From Pycnopodia helianthoides (lineage: Eukaryota > Echinodermata > Asteroidea > Forcipulatida > Asteriidae), in the NCBI GenBank assembly GCA_032158295.1, contig CM063249.1, positions 13,558,078 through 13,622,077 of the forward strand: 64,000 bases of DNA. Reading direction: 5' to 3'. A model generated the notes under the pieces. That model searched no databases, was not told the DNA's origin, and saw only the letters and a list, made by a program, of their open reading frames with translations. This document shows, piece after piece, positions 25,815-36,400 of this stretch. The position numbers and the translations under genes are program-made. Positions within the stretch are counted from its first letter, which is position 1. Each line of letters opens with the position of its first letter.

Positions 25815-25832
25815 GGTTACCGTTTAGTTGAT
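25790..25832 (-). CDS. ATP7: ATP7 probable start-codon exon
   Basis: Reads, on the minus strand, a TTTCATTGCAG acceptor at 25833, a short 5' leader, then AACCATGG with the ATG at 25814, and MENANEQS before a GTAGGT donor after 25790. The good start context and the splice sites on both sides support an exon with a noncoding first exon upstream. It ends in phase 1, whereas the first metal-binding exon starts in phase 0, so an intervening exon of 3n+2 nt or a different start is needed. A short stretch ending at 22298 (reading YDSVK before a GTAAAA donor, downstream of a TTC-rich tract) would supply a good beta-strand ahead of the first metal-binding domain, but I could not fit its phase. Confidence 0.5.
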
Positions 25833-27688
25833 CTGCAATGAAATATTATTCAATCAGAAGACATTATGATAACTGGCAACAATCTTAGAATTCCTATACT
25901 GTTTAAGGTAAATTATGATTAATTAGGTAGTAACTCACAATCACAGAAATGGTCTTTTATTGGAAGTTTACAATAATTCTTCAGGGATTTTTCTTCTTAC
26001 AACAACTTGTTTTTGATAAAGAAACTTTGGTGTGCCCAGAAAAAGAGATCTGAAAATTAGTTGAAACTCTAGATACCCACTTACTTTTCTTGGACCTTTT
26101 GAATTGTCAGTTTTACAACTCTTAAGTTTTACTTGAATCAGTTAAATTTAGCTTTAAACTTTTTTCATTTTGTTTCCTTATTTTTTAGTTATTTTTCAAT
26201 AATGTTCCAGTGAAGGATTGAATTGCCGGTTCATACAAGGAGCCTTATGCAAAATAGTAAACAAAACAATCGCACCAAACATCCTATGTAAATTAAAAAG
26301 AAGGCCTTGCAAGACAAACTAACACAAAAAGTTAATCAAATAGGCATTTTAAAACTTGTCATTAAAAACATCGCATATATAAAGACCTCCAAACCCACTC
26401 TTAAAAAATTTGGGTAAGGGCATACTTCTCAAAAATCACAACCCTTTGAAGTCCCCTACACCCAGTTGACCACTCAAGCCACTGATACTTTGGAACAAAA
26501 TTATTCTTTTTTGGTTATACCAATACACTGATGTGTGTTATATAAGCCGGGTGGGATTTGAACCCAAGACCTTTGCCATTCTAGTGCAGATGCGTCTTTC
26601 ACAGGAATCAATGTTCTTTATCCTCGAGAAATATTCAAGGTCTTATGAAATGAGATCTGGTCCAGTGAAAGTTCTGAGTTACAAGACTTGTGTGGTCCAG
26701 TGGAGATTTTTTTTTTAAGTTCCAGCCAGGACTTGTGTGGTATTTATTTTACTGAAATCAACTCCATAATAGCCAATAAATACAAACTAAAAAAATCCTT
26801 ATGAATAAAATCAAATAACTTACTAAACATTATATTAATATTTGCTCGATATTAATATCAATATAGTAATACTTACATGCATGCAGATGAATGGTGAGCA
26901 GCACCAACACCTCACAATTATAAAAAGTAACCATGTTAACAGTCCTAAAATGCACTACAAAACACCTCAAAACAAAACAGCATGCATAAAATTATGGCAA
27001 AGACTTGCACCCACTTTTATGAAACTGTTGCTATGACTCAAAATAATACAAATTTGTTTTAAAGCAATGTTGGTGTAAGCGAAAGATATATGTTTGATGT
27101 AAGATTGAAGATGTGAATGAGGAACAGTAAGACTAGCACTTTTTTTTAGCAGATCAGCAAATAAATGGCTGTAATAACATGTGCAGAGTGAAAGAAGTGC
27201 AAAATTAGTTTGGATGATTGTTTTTATGTCATGAATGCATAGATTCATGATTAATAAAATGTTGAATCAATGCCTGATACAATGATTTGAATCAATAAAA
27301 GAAGTTTATTCATAAATCTAGGATTTGATCCGTACAATTCCTTTTGACTGAATTATAAATATCAATTTTTTATGAAGTATGTCAGATGACTTTGATGTGA
27401 ATATGGTGGACCTATGAAATATTGACTCAAACATTAATGAAAACAAATAATAAAAAACATGTTGTAAGTTATGATTAAAACTTACATTTCTTTTGAAACA
27501 TCTTTTTGGTGTTTTGTTTCCTGAAATTAAATTTCTTTTCATTTGTTAATTGTTCTTAGATGTAAAGTTGCAAGTTACTAAATGAAAAATAATACCATAT
27601 TGCAGTTTTAACTTAGCTTCAGCAAGAAAACAAGTAAAGTGTTAGTGTGTTACTACTTACTAGTGCATAGAGCAAGACTGTTGTTACT

Positions 27689-28456
27689 TAGACCCAGTAA
27701 CTGGGGCGCTGTACTCCTTTTTCAAAATTTTGACATTTTCTGTCGTACTAGCGCCCCAGCGAAACCTACCAAAAATATGGGGAAGTGCAATATTTTCATA
27801 AAAAATCAGAGATGTCACACCAAAAATGCCCCAGAATGACGGAAATACCCAACGAATTACCTTCAAAACTGCCAACTGGCCTCTCCATATGTTTAAGATG
27901 TAACACCAGGCATGAAATTGTACTCACGGAAATTTGTCCGGCTAAAAAAGGATGATTTCTGAGACATTCCCGGTTTCCGTTGATCATGTCCAGCCATATT
28001 TTTTTATCTGACTTCTCGCAACGAGAAGTCAGATGCATTGTGGGTCCGGCTGTTTATGAAAACCTGGTTTCGGGGAGTGAGGTCTGGCGCCCGGCAATGA
28101 CCCACAATGCATCTGACTTCTCGTTGCGAGAAGTCAGATAAAAAAATATGGCTGGACATGATCAACGGAAACCGGGAATGTCTCAAAAATCATCCTTTTT
28201 TAGCCGGACAAATTTCCGTGAGTACAATTTCATGCCTGGTGTTACATCTTAAACATATGGAGAGGCCAGTTGGCAGTTTTGAAGGTAATTCGTTGGGTAT
28301 TTCCGTCATTCTGGGGCATTTTTGGTGTGACATCTCTGATTTTTTATGAAAATATTGCACTTCCCCATATTTTTGGTAGGTTTCGCTGGGGCGCTAGTAC
28401 GACAGAAAATGTCAAAATTTTGAAAAAGGAGTACAGCGCCCCAGTTACTGGGTCTA
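27689..28456. mobile_element. 768-bp foldback transposable element with 9-bp target duplication
   Basis: Arms 27689-28046 and 28099-28456 are each 358 bp, mirror each other exactly in coordinates with no net indel, and differ by one noted base; the loop is 52 bp. Ends are TAGACCCAGTAACTGGGGCG. The direct repeat GTTGTTACT occurs at 27680-27688 and 28457-28465. A nine-base duplication suits Mutator-like or related foldback elements. Each arm contains the same open frame of 80 codons, which is a by-product of the arms. It sits about 0.8 kb upstream of PPIL2, probably in the 5' intron of ATP7. Confidence 0.85.
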
Positions 28457-28862
28457 GTTGTTACTGTAGTGTTACGGTATTTTTTAGTCGAAAGAGGAAA
28501 ATAAAACGACATTGCGTGCGACTAGCTACTATAGCGACTGCGAATACTTTGATTCGAGTATATAAGAAGAATATTTCTCAATTAATAACTACGATTTGTG
28601 GATCGAGAGGAATGGAAAAGCCCCAGATTTTGATGATCGTGTGATGCGATCATTTTTCATACATGTACGTCGTCACAATCGAAAAATGCAAACGTCACTT
28701 CTTCCTCATCCATCGTCTTTTTGTCGTGACGCAACACCAAAAAACGTAGAATCTGTTTGTAGATTTCACTTAAAAATTGCCCTTCAAACAACTAAATCTT
28801 TCGTCCAGTATTAAACAAGTTATCTTCATTTACTTTATGCTACAGATTGTCTTATAACTTAC

Positions 28863-28950
28863 CATAAAACTCTTGGAAAAAGATAAATTAGAAGTCCCGT
28901 CCTCCTCTTGTTTATCCACGTAAAACAACAATGGCGCTAATAAAAAATTT
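28863..28950 (-). other. ATP7: Candidate noncoding first exon of ATP7
   Basis: On the minus strand a strong donor, TTTATG followed by GTAAGT, lies after 28863. The exon at 25832 begins with an acceptor, so ATP7 needs an upstream noncoding exon, and this is the best donor seen near the PPIL2 promoter. If used, ATG at the end of this exon would open a short upstream frame (ATG ATC AAC TAA). The 5' edge is a guess. Confidence 0.3.
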
Positions 28951-29241
28951 CACGTGTCGAGTCAGCTGACTTTACCACGTGATCACATTCCTGATGTGTC
29001 AGGTGGTTAGAATAAGATCACCTGATCTAGTGTGTATTTTTAGTAACAAGCGTATTCATCCTAGTCTGATACCTAGACTTGTCAAACCTTTATGTACACA
29101 GGTCATTTTAGTGACGAGGAGTAATACTAATCCGAGTGATACATAGCTAGCTCTACACTGAGTCAGTACATGAGTGGCGGCATAATCTTTAGTTTCACAC
29201 ATTCTGTCGGAAAAATACGGTTTTTCCTTCGATACGGAAAA
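28940..29241. promoter_or_regulatory. Probable shared divergent promoter of ATP7 and PPIL2, with two E-boxes
   Basis: The interval just upstream of the PPIL2 start carries two CACGTG E-boxes at 28951-28956 and 28976-28981, flanking the palindrome GTCAGCTGAC (28961-28970). No TATA box is evident, in keeping with housekeeping genes. ATP7 runs the other way from about the same place. CACGTG is bound by MYC/MAX, USF and MiT/TFE factors; which one acts here cannot be told from sequence. Confidence 0.45.
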
Positions 29242-32200
29242 ATGGGGAAGCGACAGCATCAGTCAGATAAGATGTGAGTATTATTTTACTTTAAATAATT
29301 TATCAAGTCGATTATACTTGATTGATCCATGATTGATCCGACCTCCTCTTTCTCCTCACACCGTCACACGGCGGCCGGGCCCACACAATACACCAGTGTG
29401 AGTGAGTGTGACCAGTTTTCACGGGTTTCAACAATGGTCATCGCATGGACACCATGGTTTTTCCTTTGATTCCAAATTTGAAGTGTAAAAACATTAACTA
29501 ATGTTATTTATCAATTGTTGTCATAATTACCTTTCCTTGTTTATTGGAAGCATGCAAACAACTTCTGAAACTCAATTACATTGCAACTTTCACACCAATG
29601 CCAATGGCAAGGCAAGGGCAAAGCACCACCAGTGTGTGACCGTCCATGCACTCTGATTTTTATGATGATGATGCCTAGAATTTAGCGCCCCACTTGTTGG
29701 GGGCACCATTAAAAGTGCCAATACGCTGTACTTCCTCTCTTTTTGGCCCTAACCCCACATACCTTCTTTCATTTCGGTTTTATTAGAAACACCAAACAAC
29801 AAGTCCGGAGACTTTACCAAGAGAAACATTAAAAATAAGTAATATAAATTAAAATCAAGAAAAAGCTGGAGACAAAATTTTAAAAGCATTTAATAAGGAA
29901 GTGTGATGATCTTTCGAATAGAAACTTAAGTTTTTTGTCTGAAATCACCCCCCCCCCCCAAGTTGTCACTTGCCATTGCTTTGTGCTTTTTAAACATTCG
30001 GACATTATCTGGCGTATGAAGGGTCCGAGTTAATGCTATCCATTTTGGACATTGGTTCACATTTTTTGCCGAGAATTTCTCCTTTTTTTTTGAGAAACGT
30101 GTTCGACACAAACATACCCTAACCAGCGTTATGTCACTGGTAACCTCAGGTGAGTTAAAAGTATAATATAGACATGAAAGAGGTCTATAAAGTATTTCGG
30201 ATCATTTTTTTTTAACTCCCTGTTTTGGGGATTTGCATCTTGTACGGCATTTGTACAGTGCAAAGTGGTACTAACAATGAGCATTCACTTGAACCCTACA
30301 TTTATGGCATTTGCCAGAAAATGTCCAAATGTTTAAAAAGCATTGTTGATTCCAGTAACTTGGACTGCCATTGCCTAATTGTGGAGAGTGCATTAAAACA
30401 ATTTTGTGCCAGCTCATTTTTTTGTAATTTTATGAAGAATCTCCAAGCTGGTAATCACACGTTTAAACATCGTCGGGAAACTGAATTGGTAAATTTAGAA
30501 TAATTTGGGGTCGAACAAAAAATAAATGACTAGTAGAAACGTAAATATTATGTTTAGAAAGAAATTTATGTCATTATGTTGGTGATATAAACACACTGGA
30601 CTTAAACTAAAGTCCAATTATCTTTTTGTTTGCTTTACATTTTTAATCGTTTGTTCAATATTTACAGGTACATTACATCAAAGGAATGGACAGCTTTCTA
30701 TGGAGGAAAGAAAGCAGGTAAAAAGTTAAGAATAATAATTTTGTTGAAATATCATTATATCATTTACGTTGGATCATGTGTTTGTCATTGCGGTTTCACC
30801 GTAATTTAGCTTCCTGTGTGATTATTCAATATTATACAAATATTGACTGCTTCGAGTGGCATAGTAAAACTAGTCACTCGAGGTGATCCCCGGAGCAGCC
30901 TATCTTCCCGAGGCGAAGCCGAGGGAAGATAGGCGGCTCCGGGGATCACCGAGAGTGACTAGTTTTACTACGCCACGAGACAAAGCAGTCAATATTTGTT
31001 TTATAACACCTCTTCCTTTGATTCTATCTGTATACTTTAATAAAATTAATTCACACTTACGTACGTGGCAATCAATCGTCAAACAAGAACTGTAAAATCT
31101 TACATTGAAATACCGAGTTTTGACAAAATAAGAGGGTGTACCAGACTACTGCTGTTACGTTCGTTCTCTAAACCGTATTTCAAATGCACATATTTTGTTC
31201 ATTACACCGGGTTCGAGGTTGTCAAGCAGCTCGTTTAAATCAATGGTAGTCAATGTAGTCAGGGTACCAGGGTATCCATGCACTAGTACATCGGTTGCTA
31301 GGCTATCGTTGAATAGTTCGTTGAATAGTTCGTTTGGTCTGTGAACATGTACAATAGTAAAAATACACAACATCATGTGACACGCTCTCGGCCAATCAAC
31401 AGATAGAATCAAAGGAAGGGGTGTTATAATATCCATGATTGGATGTGGTAAGTGCCTATAAAAGAATACTAGGCCTAACATTTACTTATTTTTACACACA
31501 CATTTTTTGGATGAGGTTTGTTGGGTACTTTCTTTGTTACTTACTATATTGTTCACTTTTCTTACATGTACATGTAGTTCCTCTGCGGGGTTCAATTTAA
31601 ACAAAGAAAACCTTAAATTGTGGAAGATTTGCAAAGGCCAGTATATCAGCCCAGTTAGTCATGTGCACAATTGTGCCACCATAGGATGGCAAATGTTTTC
31701 AAGAGCTGGGAGGGTTAATCTAAGTGAAAGATTGATTATTTTCAAGATTCTTGCAATGCAAAAGTGTGACAGCACTTGGAGTGTAAATGAGGGGCAATGG
31801 AGGCCTCTGTTCACCCAGAGGGTTTTTCCCTGACATTTTCATTGACAACTCGTAGGGAACGGTTGGCGTTTTGTTTAAGTACTAGTTATATTATTATTAT
31901 TTCACAAGTTTGTCGGCTTTTCGACTGGTCCATAATCTTAATGTTTCCATCCAGCAATATGAACATTCTGTGCAAAAAGTTGTTTACATTCATGTACTTC
32001 AAATGGTAAGCAATGTACAAGCCAGCTGGACCACTTGGATTTTTTTGTTTTACTGGTCCTTGGCTGGTTTCCCTGAGATTTGGCCAGCGGATCACTGTTA
32101 AGGAAGAATGTTGCACATGGTCTTGGCCTTGGTACCCACTCGATTAGGCTTTCAGATTATTTCAATAGATTTGTTTTTTGTGAAATGAATTATTTGTGCA

Positions 32201-33407
32201 CAGTCATGAAATTCCAGGCCTGCATAGTATACACACATGTACATGTACATGTGTATCCATAGCCTTTAACTATACAGAAACTAATAAATAGAAGGTCACA
32301 TTCATCTCTTAGAGGTGGCCATCATCTTCCATTTTTTCACTTTAACAACACAATGCAAGCCATGTACTATCTTGTTTTGTTTTTAAACAGATACTGGTGA
32401 AAAGGCAGCTTTTCGGCGCTTGCCTTTTGATCATTGTAGGTAAGCTTCAGAGTTGTGGTAAACATTTAGTGAAATTTATTTCAATGCAATAAGCAACCCT
32501 TGTTTATTCATTACAAAGAGAGTTTTTAACAGTTATTGTATTTTAATAAAAAAGTAAAGAGTTGCAACGGACAGGTGATCTGTGTTACCTGGTGTAGTTT
32601 TGTTTAAACTTGTTAGTTATACCTGATGGACCCACCAAGTACCACTTATATTTTGTCATTAATTGATTCATTTTAAATTGTACATTTTGTTTGTTTCTTA
32701 TTGTTATTTTATTTAAATGTACAAAGTTTGTTTATATTGTTGCTTTTTCTGCTGCTGTTGTTGAACACAATTATTTGTCAAGGTTGATTGCATGCACACA
32801 ATTAGTCCATTCATTTTCATTGGTGTTTTATCTATACAGTTGTATTTTTGTTGTTGTATTTGTTGAAAGCATCCATTGTTTAGTTTGCTAGATTTCATTC
32901 ATTATGTTTATAACATGTTATTTTCTGATCTACACAATTACTTTTATACTGCTTGTGTGTGATATTGGCCACATGTGCATGTACACAAGTTGTCATTATC
33001 CATTGTACATGTATTCATAAATTATTGAAAAAATTGTGCAGTTTTAGCAAGGATATGGATTTGGGTCTTCACTGGCAACCATGTAACTGATTCTTTTAAA
33101 ATCATTTTGAAAGTTAATAATGTGGATTTGAAAAATGTTGAATAGGTTTATTATATATTTTTTTAAATTTTACTCTTACAACAATATGTGATAAAACCAA
33201 AAAATCAAATGATATTCTTGATCCTCGATGGAATTATTATATCTATCAAATATGCTTGCTTATTTGTTTCTATTGTTGTTGGTTCCTCTTAGTTTGTCCT
33301 TCCAGCCTTTTGAACACCCATATTGCACCAAAGATGGAGTCATCTTTGATCTGGTCAGCATCATGCCTTACCTCAAGAAATATGGAACAAACCCAATTAC
33401 TGGTGAA
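29242..33407 (+). CDS. PPIL2: PPIL2 exons 1-4: N-terminus and first part of U-box
   Basis: Four exons (29242-29273, 30668-30717, 32391-32439, 33293-33407) encode MGKRQHQSDKMYITSKEWTA, FYGGKK, RRLPFDHCSLSFQPFEHPYC and DLVSIMPYLKKYGTNPITGE. RRLPFDHC and the CT-DG-IFDL pattern mark the U-box, a RING-like fold without zinc ligands that recruits an E2. Phases 2, 1, 2, 0 join correctly. The start has the purine context GAAAAATGG. Confidence 0.94.
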
Positions 33408-36400
33408 GTGAGTAACTTGTCTTACTTTGTGGAACTCTCCATTACCCAAGGGGTGATACAAGTGAAGAGACCCAAATAACCAGTTAACAGCCAAACTTTA
33501 GAAAGCTTTCTAAAAGGGGCTTAAAAAATTGGATGCCTTAATATTTCCTCCTTTACAAAAAATGAATATCACGTGTGAAAAATGAGTATAGATTCTGTAA
33601 AGCGTTGTGATATCATTGACAGATTTTTATCCTTAAGGTTACCTATGCAAATTATACTAAAGATTTGTTTCAATTTGTTTCAATCGTAGGCAATGGATAC
33701 CAAAGCCCTCATCAAACTGAATTTCCACAAAAATGCCGATGGTAAGTTGTAGGCCTACCCCTGATAATATTTCATAACAAATTTTCCAACAAACTTTTAC
33801 AGTCAGAGGATTTTTATTCCAAAACGAAACACGGTTGTGGTGTTTTTAAAATGAATTGTCTATAATACATGTAGCACTCTAGACGAGTGAAAATCATGAG
33901 TTTACTTTGTACAAAAAATTTCATGTAAATTATAAAATGCAATCAACTTTTGGAGGAAAAGCTTTGTGTGTTTTGAAAATGACAGTGTTGAAATGCATAA
34001 TTTTAGCTGCTTTAACATTCATTGTATTCTTCCCGATCAACAAAGTACAGGGGTTTCTTTTTTTATATTTTCTTCCGTAGGTAAATTCCATTGTCCAGTC
34101 ACCTTTAAAGTGTTCAATGCAAACACACACATTGTTGGTGTCAAACCTACTGGCAATGTGTATGCTTATGAGGTGAGAACTCTTAATTTAGCTGTATACA
34201 AAAATTTGGTAGCATAAATATACTTGTATGTTAACCAACTCTTCTCCTTAGGAGTATGCAGCACCTGCTGTCTAATGTGCGCACATAGTCAATTATTCAT
34301 TACAACAATCTCTACCTTGGCAGGTACCCATTTACAGCTGGGAGATGAGAAGCAATAATAGATAAGTCTCTTGCTCACGACATGAACGGGATGCAAAACC
34401 ACACTCCGGTTATTCGGCCACCAGTACATGAGTTTGGTGTGTTAGACCGCTTGGCCACAGCGCACAGTTGCATGCTCTGTGCAAAGTTGTGCCAACATAC
34501 ACTAACAGTGCAGTTGAATAATAATAATAATGGATTTAAAGAGCGCCTCAAAGTGCTGTACAGTAAAACAATAAGTTAAAAAAATGAACAAAATGAACAA
34601 AAATTAATATGAAATTCAAGTGAATTTGGCGAATTTAATGCAGAAAGTGAATGGTAATAAACAAATTAAAACACCTAATATTATCCAAGTTATACAAAGA
34701 CAAACCTATCAAACGCGAAAAAAGGGATAAAAAGAGGGGAGAGGTTTTACCAGCAACTGAGGGTAGGAGGGCTAATGGACTAGTCAAAATGGTGATGACC
34801 AGCGGCGGCACCAGACCTGTTTATCTGGGGGGGGGGCAAGAAGGGGGCAAACTTAAATTTAGGGGGGCAAACAAAAGTCTATAATGTACTGTATAAGCCT
34901 ACAATTCACTCCGGAAATAAGATTTAGCACTGTGTGAATGTGAAGTATTGTGCGAACTGCATGTACAATCGCTGCTTGCGGTTTAGGGCAGACAATGCAT
35001 GTCTATTTATAGCAAGTTTCCAAGCTTGTACATATAAATAAATCCACATTTTACTAAAATTGCCTGAGATGGAAAGTGTATTGGGCTTTTTTGATGGTGC
35101 CAGCTAACTATGATGGATGAAATTAAGTTTATTATTTACAGCGCAAACAACATTGTAACAAATTGGGTGCAATGGTTTGGGATTAAACTCAATTTCCGCC
35201 ATCGGGGAAAAAACTGGGGGGGCAAACTGGTGGGGCAAAAAAAATAACTGGGGGGGCATTTGCCCCCCCGTGCCCCCCCCCCCCCCCCGTAGCGCCGTCG
35301 CTGGTGATGACTAGCCCAGTAATGGACTGGATTACATGGCTGTTTTAAAAGCGAACACAGAGTGAATTCTATGCGGTTTGTGCATGAAATGTAATTACAC
35401 AATGAAGATTTGAGCCCTGTTTCCGACTCTGATTGCAATTCAGGCAGTTGATGAGCTGAACATCAAGACCAAGAACTGGAAGGATCTTTTGACGGATCAA
35501 CCGATCACTAGAAAGGACCTGATCATGCTACAAGATCCCAGCAATCTGGATAAGTTCAACATTTCTGCCTTCTATCATGTGCAGAATAACATCAAAGTGG
35601 AGACTGAAAGTAAGTGTCATAACAACAGTGAACATTGAACAGAAGAGTAAAACTCATTTTACTTTTTGGAGCTTCTGGCGTAATCATTTTCCTTTGAAAA
35701 TATGTTGCCACATTATAACCCCGACCTGACAAAGAAAAAACAACAATGGTTCCCATAATAAGCACTGGGATTTGTTCTCTAGTGAGAAAATAATGAGTAT
35801 GCACTCGGCGTGAATTGCAAAATCACGGCCATGGCCGATATTCTGCCATGGTATGCTAGAATCTTGGAATGCTTAGACTTACCTCTCATTGAGTGGAATA
35901 CAATGATAAAAAATGTTGGAAGCCTGTCCTTTCTTGTATGCCACATAAAGGTCTGAAACCTGGGTTAGACATTAACCCCTGGTAAAAGGGAGATAACAAG
36001 CATGATTCCAGTACCTTCAGTACTTCTTTGTATGGGTGAAACAAAGCATAGCATGGTAGGTGCATGCCTGTGCGAACTACACAATGGAATGGGCAAGTGA
36101 ATATACATGGTTGATGTCCAACGGACTGGAAAAAACAGAGACGCTCCGACGTTGTTTCAGGCGTTAAAAATCATCTGCTGTAATCCAGTCCGGAAAAATG
36201 TGGCGCGTATACATGTCATGCAATATGAAGTGGTTAATTGTGATTGGCCATTTCCTCTTTTTTTTGCAATTATAAAGTAGCATGTCTATAGCTGTTTCCT
36301 TGGAAATTTTAAATATTGGTAATTTTGTATTGTGTACATTGGAAATGCCAACAACACTTACACGTATATTGCATTTATTGGTCTACTTTGGTCTTTAACT

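Noticed and set aside
27796..28349. Two identical 80-codon open frames in opposite directions
   Set aside because: They are the two arms of the foldback element read from each side; the composition is not protein-like and the identity follows from the inverted repeat.
28470..28814. Possible coding exon upstream of PPIL2
   Set aside because: Open frames here begin within or at the edge of the foldback element, have no recognisable protein pattern and no matching splice phase with PPIL2, whose start at 29242 fits the family exactly.
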